Origin: Desulfobacterales bacterium
Lineage (GTDB): Bacteria; Desulfobacterota; Desulfobacteria; Desulfobacterales; UBA2156
Direction of reading: 5' to 3'
Assembly: GCA_027025555.1 (NCBI GenBank)
Contig: JALVQN010000122.1
Location: 1 to 34,338 of the forward strand
DNA: 34,338 nucleotides
The position numbers and the translations under genes were made by a program. Below the pieces are notes generated by a model that was given only the letters and a program-made list of their open reading frames with translations, did no database searches and was not told where the DNA came from. Positions 1-9,595 of the stretch are shown one piece after another; positions within the stretch are counted from its first letter, which is position 1; each line of letters begins with the position of its first letter.

Positions 1-653
1 CCGTTGATCATGGGAGTGTGGGAGTCGGTCCCCACCAGGGTGTCCGGAAAGGCCCAAGGCCCTCCGGCGCCTTTTCGGGTCATCACCCCCCTCCCCAGAT
101 GCTCCAGGTTCACCTGGTGGCAGATCCCGGAGTTGGGAGGAACGACCCTGAAATTTTCAAAGTTTTCCTGGGCCCATTTCAAGAGCGCATAGCGTTCCCG
201 GTTCCGGGTATACTCCTTGGCCACATTCTTTTCCAGGGCGTTCGCCGTGCCGAAATAGTCGATCTGGACGGAATGATCCACCACAAGCTCCACCGGGATG
301 AGGGGATTGATCCGTTTGGGGTCATTTCCCAGCCGGCGGACGGCATCCCTCATGGCGGCAAGATCCACCACGGCCGGGACCCCCGTGAAATCCTGCATGA
401 GGACCCGTGCGGGGTGGAAGGGGATCTCCACCGGCGCCTCATACCGGCCGGCCCATCGGGCGACCTTGTCCAGGTCCGCTTCGGTGACGAGGCCGCCGTC
501 CATGTGTCGGAGCAGGTTCTCGCACAGGATCCGGAGGCAATAGGGCAATTCACCGACTCGAACGCCTTCCCGTTTTTCCAGCATCGTGATGTCATAATAG
601 GAAAAAGAGACGCCGTCTATCCGGAGGGTCTTGATGAATGCGTCTTTATTCAC
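1..653 (-). CDS. acnA: Aconitate hydratase A, N-terminal part (cut by window edge)
   Basis: Reads leftwards off the window; about 217 of the roughly 890 residues usual for the family are present. The product is the monomeric [4Fe-4S] aconitase that isomerises citrate to isocitrate in the cytoplasm. The translated minus strand shows AcnA hallmarks in order: QDFTGVPAVVDLAAMRDA (about residues 87-104), VELVVDHSVQID, and GTDSHTPMING at the edge. The cluster cysteines lie beyond the window. The start is a GTG at 653, chosen because AGAGAGG sits five bases upstream and the protein then begins at the family's usual place. A histidine kinase lies upstream on the same strand, and isocitrate dehydrogenase, the next enzyme of the pathway, lies 2.6 kb away. 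Product sure; start likely. Confidence 0.93.
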   Translation of the reverse strand, partial: MNKDAFIKTLRIDGVSFSYYDITMLEKREGVRVGELPYCLRILCENLLRHMDGGLVTEADLDKVARWAGRYEAPVEIPFHPARVLMQDFTGVPAVVDLAAMRDAVRRLGNDPKRINPLIPVELVVDHSVQIDYFGTANALEKNVAKEYTRNRERYALLKWAQENFENFRVVPPNSGICHQVNLEHLGRGVMTRKGAGGPWAFPDTLVGTDSHTPMIN

Positions 654-902
654 TGTTTCCTCTCTTTTGAAGCACCGGTACGCCCTTCATGGGGCACCGC
701 GGCCGGGCGGGGCACCCCTAGTGACCACAAGCCCACCCGGCTGTCAACCGTGAATCCGGCATCGGAAAAGGGCGCTCTCGGGCCGTCGGATCTTCCCTGA
801 AAAGGAAAAACGCGTTTTTTATAAGGAGGCCCTCCGGACTTTCAACAAAACGGGGCGAATGCCCGTTCGAAAGGCGGGAACCCGGGGCGGGCCTTCTTTA
901 TT
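654..902. other. Intergenic region between kinase and aconitase genes
   Basis: 249 bases without a credible gene. It must carry the 3' end of the kinase transcript and the aconitase leader, both on the minus strand. Around 694-741 there is a GC-rich inverted repeat (GCCGGG/CCCGGC arms with a long loop), and around 796-835 an AT-rich stretch. Neither gives a convincing terminator or promoter. Confidence 0.5.
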
Positions 903-3038
903 TCATCCCTTGCCATCCAGGGCGTCTCTGACGGCATGAAGGAGTTCGGAGAGTCGGTAGGGCTTGTCCACGAAGGCTTTGACCTTGGAACCCAGGACTT
1001 CTTGGTACCGCGCATCTTCCAAAAACCCGCTGGCCACGACGACTTTGACGTCAGGATCGATTTCGGTGAGCTGGGTGTAGCACTTGAATCCCCCCATGCC
1101 CGGCATGTTCAAATCCAGGATCACCAGGTGAATCCGGTCCTTTTTTTCCCGGTAAAGGGAGACCGCCGCTTCGCCGCTGTCGGCAAGCCACACGGTGTAT
1201 CCAAAGCGTTGCAGCATGGTCTTTCCGATCTCCCGCAGGGAGGCCTCATCCTCCACCAGAAGGATCGTTTCCTTTCCCCGGGGGATGTTTTCCCGGCCTT
1301 CGATCCCTCCGGCGGCTTCTTCGGATCCTTCCGGAAGCTTTGCAGGAAAATAGATATCGAACCGGGTGCCCTGGTGCACCCGGCTATGGCACGTGATGTA
1401 GCCTTTGTGGTTTTTCACGATCCCGTACACCATGGCAAGCCCCAGACCCGTCCCCTTGCCGCATTCCTTGGTGGTGAAAAAGGGTTCAAAGATCCGATCC
1501 AACAAGGCCTTTTCGATGCCACAGCCCGTATCTTGGACGGTCAGTTTGACGAACTTCCCGGGGACCGCCCCCATGTTTTCCCTGCAGAAGGCTTCATCCA
1601 GGATCACGTTCTGGGTCCGTATGGTGAGCTTTCCCCCTTCGGGCATGGCGTCTCTGGCATTGATGACAAGGTTCATGAGGATCTGCTCCAGCTGAACCGG
1701 GTCCGCATGGATGGGATGGAGGGGCCGGGTCAACGCCGTTTCGATCTGAATCATCTTGGGGATGGTCCTTTCCAAGAGTCTGCATGCCCCTTCCACTTCC
1801 CGGTTCAAATCCAAAACCTTGAGCTGGACGTCCACCTTTCGACCGAAAATCAACAGGCGCCGGGTGAGTTCCCGGGCCCTCTGGGCCGCCTTTTCAATGG
1901 CCTCCAGCTTGTTGCGTTCCGGATCGGCGGGGTCTTTCCCCATGAGAAGAAGCTGGGCAAACCCGGAGATGGCCTGGAGCAGGTTGTTGAAATCATGGGC
2001 CACGCCCCCGGCCAGGTTCCCGATGGCCTCCATCTTATGGGCCTGCCGGAGTCGGGCTTCCAGCCTCTTGTACCCCGTGAGGTCCCTCAAAATCATCAAT
2101 GTCCCGGCCGGGGTCCCCTCATGGTCGTGGTACCGCGAGGCACTGATGCTGACATCCAGAAGCCGCCCCTTTTTGGTCAAACGCCGGCTCTCGAACCCCT
2201 GGACCGGATTCCCGGTCTTAAGGAGCTCACGGATGACGCGAAACGTTTTCTTTTTTTCGGATTCGGGGACAAACGGAATGCGCCGCCCCTCCAGTTCTTC
2301 CTGGGTCCATCCGAATATTTTGGTGAAACCGGGATTGAGGTATTGAACCCTTCCCTCCAGGTCGTGGATGACGATGGCGTCTGCCGAAAAATGGAAAAGG
2401 GAGCGGTAGATGTCCCGGATCCGCCCGGTTTCAATGAAAAGGGCCCGGTAGCGGGATTCACTTTTCCGAAACGCCTCTTCCGTGCGGCGCTTTTCCTCGA
2501 TCTCCGCCCTCAACCGCGCGTTGGCTCTTTCCAGTTCGACGGTTCGTTCCCGCACCTGTTTCTCCAGGTCCAGACGATACGCTTCCACCGCTCCGGGGGC
2601 CTTTTCCGCGCCGATTTTCCGGCTGAAAACAGCCACGTGAGCGACCTTTCCGCCGGCGTTTGCGATGGGCAGAAGCCGTGTTTCCAGGCGCCGCCCTTCC
2701 ACAACCTCTTCATAAACCAGCGGGTGCCCGGTGCGGACCACGCTGTCGTGGTGTCTTTTTCGAATCTTTGCGAGTTCAGGCGAAACCAGTGAAAAGGCAT
2801 TGTTCCCGAGGAGATCCTCAACGGATCGGTTCAGGGCCGAAGCAGCCGGCGTGTTTGCGGCAAAGATGGTGCCACGGGCATCCAGGAGCATTGCCGGGTC
2901 CCCGGAGGCATTCAACAGCAGCTGAATAATCCTGTCCTTCTCCTGGAGGGCGGCCTCCAGCCGGGCAACGGTCTCAAGACGTTCCGCCAAGGCCTTCGGC
3001 GGTGGGTCCGGCAAATTTTCAACACCGGGATCCGGCAT
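903..3038 (-). CDS. Hybrid sensor histidine kinase (PAS-PAS-HisKA-HATPase-REC)
   Basis: A 711-residue hybrid two-component kinase with no obvious membrane segment, so probably a cytoplasmic sensor. Domains in order: an N-terminal PAS-like domain (about 38-140), a charged coiled coil (about 152-200), a second PAS domain (about 211-320), a HisKA domain with the phospho-accepting His348 in GGVAHDFNNLLQ, and an ATPase with N-box NLVINARDAM (about 457-465) and G-boxes DTGCGI and GKGTGLGL (503-534). It ends with a receiver domain (about 590-708) with phospho-acceptor Asp642 in LDLNMPGMGG and Lys691 in the VDKP motif. The start at 3038 has GGAG seven bases upstream. A separate response regulator or output protein is not visible nearby, so signal and target are unknown. 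It lies between icd and acnA on the same strand; a role in regulating them would be speculation. Confidence 0.93.
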   Translation of the reverse strand: MPDPGVENLPDPPPKALAERLETVARLEAALQEKDRIIQLLLNASGDPAMLLDARGTIFAANTPAASALNRSVEDLLGNNAFSLVSPELAKIRKRHHDSVVRTGHPLVYEEVVEGRRLETRLLPIANAGGKVAHVAVFSRKIGAEKAPGAVEAYRLDLEKQVRERTVELERANARLRAEIEEKRRTEEAFRKSESRYRALFIETGRIRDIYRSLFHFSADAIVIHDLEGRVQYLNPGFTKIFGWTQEELEGRRIPFVPESEKKKTFRVIRELLKTGNPVQGFESRRLTKKGRLLDVSISASRYHDHEGTPAGTLMILRDLTGYKRLEARLRQAHKMEAIGNLAGGVAHDFNNLLQAISGFAQLLLMGKDPADPERNKLEAIEKAAQRARELTRRLLIFGRKVDVQLKVLDLNREVEGACRLLERTIPKMIQIETALTRPLHPIHADPVQLEQILMNLVINARDAMPEGGKLTIRTQNVILDEAFCRENMGAVPGKFVKLTVQDTGCGIEKALLDRIFEPFFTTKECGKGTGLGLAMVYGIVKNHKGYITCHSRVHQGTRFDIYFPAKLPEGSEEAAGGIEGRENIPRGKETILLVEDEASLREIGKTMLQRFGYTVWLADSGEAAVSLYREKKDRIHLVILDLNMPGMGGFKCYTQLTEIDPDVKVVVASGFLEDARYQEVLGSKVKAFVDKPYRLSELLHAVRDALDGKG

Positions 3039-3083
3039 GGGAAATCTCCATTGTCTGAACCGAAATAAAGACTGAAAAATTAT

Positions 3084-3116
3084 ATTATAAATGGAATATT
3101 ATATGAATTTTGTCAA
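3084..3116 (-). promoter_or_regulatory. Possible promoter of the histidine kinase gene
   Basis: On the minus strand a perfect TTGACA (3111-3116) is followed by an AT-rich stretch containing a perfect TATAAT (3084-3089). The 21-base spacing is longer than ideal, so the exact -10 may be a neighbouring AT-rich hexamer. The contrast of this AT-rich block with the GC-rich surroundings supports a promoter here. Confidence 0.4.
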
Positions 3117-3208
3117 TGCCCGGCTTCGCCTTCCATCTCCTGCATAGCCGGGAAAGGACCGCCATGGCATCGGGAACGCCTGATGGCGCCCCTGTCGTCT
3201 TTATGGGC

Positions 3209-4432
3209 TCACCTGGACAAATCCTCCACGAGGGCCCGGGCGAATCCGGAACAGGAAAGGGTGACAGCCCCTTCCAGTTGCCGGGCCAGGTCGTAGGTCA
3301 CCTGTTTTCGCGAAACGACGCGGGCAAGGCTGCTGCGCACCAGGTCCGCTGCCTCTGTCCATCCCATGTGATCCAGCATGAGGGCCCCCGATAGAATGAG
3401 GGAGCCCGGGTTGACCTTGTCGAGCCCGGCGTATTTGGGCGCCGTCCCGTGGGTGGCTTCAAACACGGCGCATCCTTGTCCGATGTTGGCGCCCGGGGCC
3501 ATCCCGAGTCCCCCCACCATGGCGGCAAGGGCGTCGGACATATAATCCCCGTTCAGGTTCGGCAGGGCCAGGACATCGTATTCCTCGGGCCGCAGGAGGA
3601 TTTGCTGAAACATGGCGTCGGCGATCCGATCCTTGACCACAAGCCTCCCCTTCATAACGCCATCCGCATCTCCGGCGGACAAGGCCGCTTCCGTGACGGT
3701 GACCTCCGGAAATTCGTCCCGGGCCAGTTCGTACCCCCACCTGCAAAAGGCGCCCTCGGTGAATTTCATGATGTTGCCTTTGTGCACCAGGGTCAGGCTT
3801 TTCCGGCCCTGGTCCAGGGCGTATTGAAGGGCCATGCGCACCAGGCGGCGCGTTCCAAACCGGCTCATGGGTTTGAGACCGATGCCGGCATCCGGGCGGA
3901 TCGTCTTGCCCGTTTCCCGGCCCACCAGGCCGATGATCTTCTTGGCGACGGCGGAACCGGCCTCCCATTCCAGGCCGACATAGACGTCTTCGGTGTTCTC
4001 CCGGAAGACCACCATATCCACCTTTTCCGGATATCGCAGGGGGCTGGGCACCCCGGGGATGTACTGCACCGGGCGGACACAGGCGAAAAGGTCCAGTTCT
4101 CGACGCAAGGCGACATTGACGCTCCGGATCCCCTTTCCCACCGGCGTGGTCAAGGGTCCCTTGAGGGCGATGCCGTGCTCTCGAATGGCATCCAGCGTCG
4201 CTTCCGGGAGCACGCTTCCGGTTTCTGCCAAGGCTTTTTCGCCCGCCAGGATTTCCTTCCATTGAATGCCCCGGTTTCCGCCGTAGACACGGGCCACTGC
4301 GGCGTCCAGAACCAGGCGGGTGGCCTTCCAGATGTCCGGCCCCGTGCCATCGCCTTCAATAAACGGGATTTCCGGAAAATCCGGAAACCGGCTCCCCACC
4401 GCCTCCGAAGCAGGCCGGGATGGATTTTTCAT
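3209..4432 (-). CDS. icd: NADP-dependent isocitrate dehydrogenase
   Basis: Oxidatively decarboxylates isocitrate to 2-oxoglutarate in the TCA cycle. The 407-residue product has the substrate-binding [18 protein letters not shown] segment, [27 protein letters not shown], and [13 protein letters not shown] followed by [11 protein letters not shown]. The Lys-Tyr pair in APKYAG and the later TYDLAR are the residues that select NADP in the E. coli enzyme, so NADP use is inferred. The start at 4432 (MKNPSRP) is preferred over an in-frame ATG at 4501. It has AAAGGAG eight bases upstream, matches the family's N-terminus, and avoids overlap with the upstream gene. It lies 43 bases downstream of the larA-like gene, so the two are probably co-transcribed. 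Confidence 0.95.
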   Translation of the reverse strand: MKNPSRPASEAVGSRFPDFPEIPFIEGDGTGPDIWKATRLVLDAAVARVYGGNRGIQWKEILAGEKALAETGSVLPEATLDAIREHGIALKGPLTTPVGKGIRSVNVALRRELDLFACVRPVQYIPGVPSPLRYPEKVDMVVFRENTEDVYVGLEWEAGSAVAKKIIGLVGRETGKTIRPDAGIGLKPMSRFGTRRLVRMALQYALDQGRKSLTLVHKGNIMKFTEGAFCRWGYELARDEFPEVTVTEAALSAGDADGVMKGRLVVKDRIADAMFQQILLRPEEYDVLALPNLNGDYMSDALAAMVGGLGMAPGANIGQGCAVFEATHGTAPKYAGLDKVNPGSLILSGALMLDHMGWTEAADLVRSSLARVVSRKQVTYDLARQLEGAVTLSCSGFARALVEDLSR

Positions 4433-4475
4433 CGATTTCACTCCTTTACGTTCAGCGTTTTCGGAAATGGGACGG

Positions 4476-5708
4476 TCAAGAGCAAACCACCAGACCGGCA
4501 TTGGGAAGCACCGCCAGGGTCCCCTTGCGATTTTGAAGACACTTCAGCGCCTGTGCAAAGGAAACCTTCTCCACCCCTATCCGCCCACAGATGCTGTCAT
4601 CAAGTGCCGTCACCATGAGGATAGTGATGCGGGCGGTCTTTTTCATCATGGAAAGGGCCGTGCCGCCGTTTCCCTTGTACTGCCTCGAAAGCGCTTCAAA
4701 GGCCCGGGAAAAGCCTCCTGAAGAAAAATACGGCAAAAAGGCCCGGGAACCCACGCCGTCCGGACACCGGGCAAGGACCACCAGCGTTCCCCGGTCCTGG
4801 ACAAAACGGGAGGCATTTTCAATGCCCTTGTGACTCTGGATAAAATTGATATCCCGGGGATGCCCTCCGCATGAGGCCAGAACCCAAGGGTACCGCTTGC
4901 TGCAACGGACTTCACAATTACGGGCATGCGCGGCGCAGGCCTTTCGAAAATCGGCATGCCCCTTTCCCACAAGCAAGTCGCATACCTTTCCGTTGCGGTC
5001 CAGGATACCATGGACCGCCACATGGGCCTGGAAGAAGGTTTCGTATTCCTCCAGGTCTTCGGCCACGGGATTTCCCTCTAACCTTCCGGGCCGACAGCCA
5101 GGCGCCAATCGCTTCCGGGTTCGATCCAGGAAAAGGGCATGATTGTGATGGATGGCATCCCGGAAACCCAGTCCCGGAAAGATCAATTTCCGCCCGCCAC
5201 CGTAGCCTGCAAAATAATGATGCGACACCGCTCCGAAAGTTACCACAAAGGTGCATGCCAAAAGGTCTTTCCGGATCATCACGGGCGTTTTTCGCGAGGT
5301 TTCACCAAGGTATTGAAAGGCGGAGGGATCGGAAGCATCATGGTGCACGAACGAAAAACGGCCATAGACAGGACCATAGGCGTCCAGGCATTCCTGCTCA
5401 GTCTGTCGGACGTGGGCGCCGTAGGCAATAAAAAACCGAATCCGATCGTCATGGACGCCCTGCGCCTTGAAAGCCTTCAACAGCGCGGGAAGATAGGACG
5501 GATACCCGCACAACCGGGTCTTATCGGCCACAACGACGCCCACCCGATTCAAATCCGGCTGCATACGGTCCAAAACCCGTCTCACTTGCAAGAAAAAACC
5601 TTCCGGGTCGCATTGAGGCTCAGGGTCTTCAATGTCCCATAGATCAAACGCTCCGGGAATGTCCCAGTCAAGGGTTTCCTTGCCGTATTTCAGCTTCAGC
5701 CTGTCCAT
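4476..5708 (-). CDS. LarA-like nickel-pincer racemase/epimerase (DUF2088)
   Basis: A 410-residue member of the lactate racemase LarA family, which uses the covalently bound nickel-pincer nucleotide to racemise or epimerise 2-hydroxyacids. The visible signature is AYGAHVRQT with His99, then [16 protein letters not shown] with His164 and Lys174, then HHNH with His190. These correspond by spacing to His108, His174, Lys184 and His200 of the Lactobacillus plantarum enzyme. [12 protein letters not shown] further on is also typical. Larger family surveys show many substrates besides lactate, so lactate itself is not assured. No larB, larC or larE cofactor genes are in the window. It is divergent from the GcvT-SHMT gene and apparently heads a transcript with icd. 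The start at 5708 has only a weak ribosome-binding site. Confidence 0.85.
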   Translation of the reverse strand: MDRLKLKYGKETLDWDIPGAFDLWDIEDPEPQCDPEGFFLQVRRVLDRMQPDLNRVGVVVADKTRLCGYPSYLPALLKAFKAQGVHDDRIRFFIAYGAHVRQTEQECLDAYGPVYGRFSFVHHDASDPSAFQYLGETSRKTPVMIRKDLLACTFVVTFGAVSHHYFAGYGGGRKLIFPGLGFRDAIHHNHALFLDRTRKRLAPGCRPGRLEGNPVAEDLEEYETFFQAHVAVHGILDRNGKVCDLLVGKGHADFRKACAAHARNCEVRCSKRYPWVLASCGGHPRDINFIQSHKGIENASRFVQDRGTLVVLARCPDGVGSRAFLPYFSSGGFSRAFEALSRQYKGNGGTALSMMKKTARITILMVTALDDSICGRIGVEKVSFAQALKCLQNRKGTLAVLPNAGLVVCS

Positions 5709-5893
5709 GTTTCACTAGTACATGAGGGGCTTTGGAAAAGTCAATTCAAGGCCCCCTTCCTTTCCGGAAAAAGGGCAAAGGCAGACTTTGTCCTCAAAGG
5801 TCTTGACACCGACACCCATTTTTACGAGATTTTGAAGAAAGCCGACCAATGCGTTGAGGAGGGCGTCGGCGGGAGCCGGAAAGGGGCAAGGAA

Positions 5894-8542
5894 ATGGAAA
5901 CGCTAAAAAAGACCCCGCTGTACGGGCGCCATGCCTCCCTGGGGGCCACCCTGGTCCCGTTTGCCGGGTGGCACATGCCGCTGCATTACCGGCCGGGTAT
6001 TGTGCAGGAGCACCTGGCCACCCGAAGACACGCCGGCCTTTTCGATGTGTCCCACATGGGCCGGTTCACGGTCTCCGGAAAGGAGGCCCTGGCCTTTCTC
6101 CAGCACGTGCTCACCAACAATGCCGCCGCCCTCGACGTGGAGGAAAGCCAGTACACCCTCATCAGCGATCCTTACGGACATGCCATCGACGATGCCTACC
6201 TTTACCGCTTTGAAAAAGACCGGTACCTTCTGGTGGTCAACGCCGCCAACACCCAAAGGGACCGGGCCCACTTTCAAGAGGTCCTGAGCGCCTTTGAGGA
6301 CGTCTCCCTCCAAGACCACACCGAATCCCTTTCCATGCTCAGCCTCCAGGGCCCCCGGTCCAAGACCGTCTTGGCCGACCTTCTGGAGGGGGGACGGTTG
6401 CCCGAACCCCTCAGAAACGCCCTTTCCACGGCGGTCATCGCCGGTGCCCCCGTCCAAATCTCAAGGACGGGATATACGGGCGAACCCTTGTGCTTCGAAC
6501 TCTTCATGCCCCGGCAAGCCGCGCAGCAGGTATGGGATGGGATCCTTTCCAAGGGCGCCTTTCCCGTGGGCTTGGGCGCCCGCGACACCCTGCGCTTGGA
6601 AGCCGGGTTGCCCCTTTTCGGGCACGAGTTCGGCACGGATCCCGAAGGAAACGCCATCCCCGTCTTCGCCTGCCCCCTTGCCCGGTTTGCCGTCAGCTTC
6701 TCGCCTCTCAAAGGAGACTTTATCGGCCGGGCCGCCCTGGAAAAACAGTTTGACGCCTTCAAGCGGATCACCTTCAATGATTTTTCCGGCACAAAGCATC
6801 TCCCGAGAAGGATTCACCCCATGGCACTCATGGAAAAGGGCGTGCCCAGACAGGGTTTTCCGGTCTTTAAAAAAGGGGGCCTTGTAGGGTACGTGACCAG
6901 CGGCACCATGGTGCCCTATCATCTCTTTTCAAAAGAGGGCATCGACGGGCAGCCCACGGGTCAGACGGCCTTGCGGGGCATCTGCCTGGCCCTTGTCAAC
7001 AGCGACTGCCGCCAAGGCGATATCCTTGAAATGGACATCCGAGGCAGACGGGCCAAAGGGATCCTCGTGCCTTACCACCTGCGCAGCGAAGCCCCGCCCT
7101 TTGCCCGGCCCGTCCCGTGGAACCGGATCCACCAGGACAAAAAGCCTCCGCCCGAAGCGCCCTCCATCGAAAAGGCGCTGGCCCTCACCCAACAGGCCCT
7201 TTACAACACCCGGTGGCGCAGGCAGGCGTGTATCAACCTGATTCCTTCGGAGCAGACCCCCTCTTCCCTGGTGAAATACCTTTCCATGGCCGATCCCTCC
7301 GGCAGGTACGCCGAGCATAAGGCGCTGCCGGCCTTTTCCGAAACCGAAGTATTTTACTACCAGGGGACCGATTTCATCGCCCAGGTGGAATCTTTGCTCA
7401 AAGAAGAACTTTGCGCCTACCTGGGATGCCGGGAAGTGGAGCCCCGTGTCATTTCCGGGCAGATGGCCAACACCGCCGTCTTCAGCGCCATGGTGGACCA
7501 CCTCAACTGCGCCGATCGAAAGCACGAACAGCGTCGGATGCGGAAGGTCCTCCACCACCACATCATCAAGGGGGGCCATCTCAGCGCCCAGCCCATGGGG
7601 GCGCTGCGGGATTTCGTCATGCGGGATCCCAGGACGGAAAAGCCCGCCGTGGTCCCTTTCCCGGTGATGCCCCACGATCCCTTCAGGATCGACGTGGAGG
7701 CCTGCCGGCAAGTCCTCGAAGAACACCGCCCGGAACTCATCGTCTTCGGAAAAAGCATGACCCTCTACCGGGAACCGGTGGCTGCCATCCGGGAGATGGT
7801 GAAGGCCATGGGCCTGGACTGCACGATCCTGTACGACATGGCCCATGTCCTGGGACTGGTGGGCCCCCATTTCCAGGAACCCTTCAAGGAAGGGGCGGAC
7901 ATCGTGACCGGATCGACCCACAAGACCTTTTTCGGGACCCAGAGGGGCCTCATCGCCTGCGATTGGGCCCGGGAGGATCCCGGCTTTGCACTGTGGGAGG
8001 CCGTCGTGCGCCGCACCTTTCCCGGAAGCACCAGCAATCACCACCTGGGAACACTCCTGGGCCTCCTCATGGCCGCCTATGAAATGAACCATTTCAAAGA
8101 GCCCTACCAGAGGCAGGTGCTCGCGAACGCCAAGGCCTTTGCCCGGGCCCTTGCCGATTGCGGCCTGCATGTGGCGGGAGATCCCGACATTTCCCATACC
8201 GAAACCCACCAGGTGGTCCTTTACGTGGGATACGCCCAGGGGCCTGAAATCGCCCGGCGGCTGGAAGAAAGCAACATCATCGTCAACTATCAGGCCGCCC
8301 CCACGGATGAAGGCTTCACCGCCGCAGGCGCCCTGCGCATGGGGGTCCAGGAGATGACCCGTTTCGGCATGAAGGAAGCCCACTTTCAACAGGTGGCCCA
8401 GTTCCTTTCCGACGTTGTCAAGGGAAAGCCCTCGGTCAAGGAGGCGGTGGCGGCCTTCAGGAAAGACTTCCTTGAGATGGCCTATACTTTTCCTCCGGAG
8501 CGGTTCGATGGGCTTTTAACCCGGCTGTCTCGGTTGCTTTAG
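5894..8542 (+). CDS. GcvT-SHMT fusion: aminomethyltransferase plus serine hydroxymethyltransferase
   Basis: An 882-residue single frame joining two folate enzymes. Residues 1 to about 397 are glycine-cleavage T-protein: FDVSHMGRF (50-58), AIDDAYLYRF with the conserved Asp99/100, SRTGYTGEPLCFEL (190-203), GLGARDTLRLEAGL (227-239) and GYVTSGTM (332-339). The rest, about 411-882, is a PLP-dependent SHMT: INLIPSEQ with Glu453, RYAEHKA with Tyr472, KGGHLS with His562, DMAHVLGL with Asp648 and His651, and GSTHKTFFG with the Schiff-base Lys677. ALRMGVQEMTRFG carries the carboxylate-binding Arg815. Both halves therefore look active. T-protein yields 5,10-methylene-THF and ammonia; SHMT joins methylene-THF with glycine to give serine. 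No gcvH or gcvP is adjacent. The start has AAGGGG and AAGGAA just upstream. The SHMT half is divergent, so a related aldolase activity is possible. Confidence 0.93.
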   Translation: METLKKTPLYGRHASLGATLVPFAGWHMPLHYRPGIVQEHLATRRHAGLFDVSHMGRFTVSGKEALAFLQHVLTNNAAALDVEESQYTLISDPYGHAIDDAYLYRFEKDRYLLVVNAANTQRDRAHFQEVLSAFEDVSLQDHTESLSMLSLQGPRSKTVLADLLEGGRLPEPLRNALSTAVIAGAPVQISRTGYTGEPLCFELFMPRQAAQQVWDGILSKGAFPVGLGARDTLRLEAGLPLFGHEFGTDPEGNAIPVFACPLARFAVSFSPLKGDFIGRAALEKQFDAFKRITFNDFSGTKHLPRRIHPMALMEKGVPRQGFPVFKKGGLVGYVTSGTMVPYHLFSKEGIDGQPTGQTALRGICLALVNSDCRQGDILEMDIRGRRAKGILVPYHLRSEAPPFARPVPWNRIHQDKKPPPEAPSIEKALALTQQALYNTRWRRQACINLIPSEQTPSSLVKYLSMADPSGRYAEHKALPAFSETEVFYYQGTDFIAQVESLLKEELCAYLGCREVEPRVISGQMANTAVFSAMVDHLNCADRKHEQRRMRKVLHHHIIKGGHLSAQPMGALRDFVMRDPRTEKPAVVPFPVMPHDPFRIDVEACRQVLEEHRPELIVFGKSMTLYREPVAAIREMVKAMGLDCTILYDMAHVLGLVGPHFQEPFKEGADIVTGSTHKTFFGTQRGLIACDWAREDPGFALWEAVVRRTFPGSTSNHHLGTLLGLLMAAYEMNHFKEPYQRQVLANAKAFARALADCGLHVAGDPDISHTETHQVVLYVGYAQGPEIARRLEESNIIVNYQAAPTDEGFTAAGALRMGVQEMTRFGMKEAHFQQVAQFLSDVVKGKPSVKEAVAAFRKDFLEMAYTFPPERFDGLLTRLSRLL

Positions 8543-8563
8543 GGAGCCTTCGGCCCGGATCCT

Positions 8564-9595
8564 ATGGATGCACCCAAGAGATTCCAGCCCGGGGCCGCAG
8601 CCCTTTTCCTGGTCTTTTTCGTCTTTTGCGGCGCCGCCCTTTTTTTCATGGAAATTCACCGGTTTGCCCAAAGCCCGGCGGATCCGTCCGGCACGGTCAA
8701 ACCCTTCACCGTCTTTCCCGGCGAAACCTTCCGGGAGATCGCCCGGCGGCTTGATCAGGAAAACATCGTCCAAAGCGCCTGGAAGCTCCGCTGGTACGCC
8801 CGCTTGAAGGGCGATGAAAAGCGCATTCAGGCCGGGGAATACGCCCTTTCGGCCGCCCTCACCCCCGCCGCCATCCTGGAGTCCCTGGTCTCGGGGCGGG
8901 TCATACTGCACCGGGTCACCATCCCCGAAGGCTTCACCCTCTCCCGGATTGCGACCCTTCTGGCCCAAAAGGGCATCGTGGACAGGGATCGCTTCATTCA
9001 GGCCGCCACGGATCCGAACATCGCGAGGCGTTTGGGCGTCAACGCCCCCAGCCTCGAAGGATACCTCTTTCCGGAAACCTATTATTTCCCCCGGCCCGCT
9101 TCGCCGGAAACCGTGCTTTCTGCCATGGTGAAGGCCTTTTTCAGGGCCTTTAAACCGCAATGGAAAAGGGATGCGGCAAAAGCCGGGTTTTCCCTCCACC
9201 AGATCGTCATCCTGGCCTCCATGATCGAAAAAGAGACCGGCGCGGCCTTCGAGCGGCCCCTCATCGCCTCGGTCTTTTACAATCGGCTCAGGAAAAAGAT
9301 GCGCCTTCAAAGCGATCCCACCGTCATCTACGGCATGAAAAACTTTGACGGGAATCTCACGCGGAAAGACCTGGAGCGGCCCACTCCGTACAACACCTAT
9401 CAAATCTTCGGGTTGCCCCCCGGCCCCATCGCCAATCCGGGCGCCGGGGCCCTCCGTGCAGCCGTCTATCCCGCGAAAACCCGGTTTTTATACTTTGTTT
9501 CCAAAAACGACGGGACCCACTTTTTTTCCGAAAGCCTCCGGGAGCATCGGAGCGCCGTCTCCAAACACCAGAAAAAAAGGACATCCGCGCCATGA
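8564..9595 (+). CDS. mltG: Endolytic murein transglycosylase MltG
   Basis: A 343-residue inner-membrane lytic transglycosylase that cuts nascent peptidoglycan strands and releases 1,6-anhydro-MurNAc ends. Residues about 10-30 form the single membrane anchor. A LysM-like region follows (about 46-115: VFPGETFREIARRL, QAGEYALS), then the YceG catalytic domain with LEGYLFPETYYF (164-175) and ILASMIEKET, whose Glu222 matches catalytic Glu218 of E. coli. Further family motifs are SVFYNRL, LQSDPTVIYG and YNTY...GLPPGPI. It starts 21 bases after the fusion gene and overlaps nagZ by ATGA, so mltG and nagZ are translationally coupled. Confidence 0.95.
   Translation: MDAPKRFQPGAAALFLVFFVFCGAALFFMEIHRFAQSPADPSGTVKPFTVFPGETFREIARRLDQENIVQSAWKLRWYARLKGDEKRIQAGEYALSAALTPAAILESLVSGRVILHRVTIPEGFTLSRIATLLAQKGIVDRDRFIQAATDPNIARRLGVNAPSLEGYLFPETYYFPRPASPETVLSAMVKAFFRAFKPQWKRDAAKAGFSLHQIVILASMIEKETGAAFERPLIASVFYNRLRKKMRLQSDPTVIYGMKNFDGNLTRKDLERPTPYNTYQIFGLPPGPIANPGAGALRAAVYPAKTRFLYFVSKNDGTHFFSESLREHRSAVSKHQKKRTSAP

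Noticed and set aside
18-800. A 260-codon plus-strand frame at the window start
   Set aside because: The opposite strand encodes clear aconitase motifs; this frame runs beyond the aconitase start but has no motif or ribosome-binding site.
800-900. Possible intrinsic terminator for the histidine kinase gene
   Set aside because: Several short GC-rich inverted repeats can be drawn, but arms are four or five bases and none is followed by a proper T-run on the minus strand.
936-2792. A 618-codon open frame on the plus strand
   Set aside because: It lies antisense to the histidine kinase, whose domains are unmistakable. The opposite-strand translation has no recognisable domain and is a by-product of GC-rich codon use.
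5803-5831. Possible promoter for the GcvT-SHMT gene (TTGACA at 5803-5808)
   Set aside because: The -35 is perfect but no -10-like hexamer occurs at 16-19 bases, so it was not listed as a feature.
6929-8389. A 486-codon open frame on the minus strand
   Set aside because: Antisense to the SHMT half of the fusion gene, with low-complexity Gly/His/Pro-rich content and no family motif.
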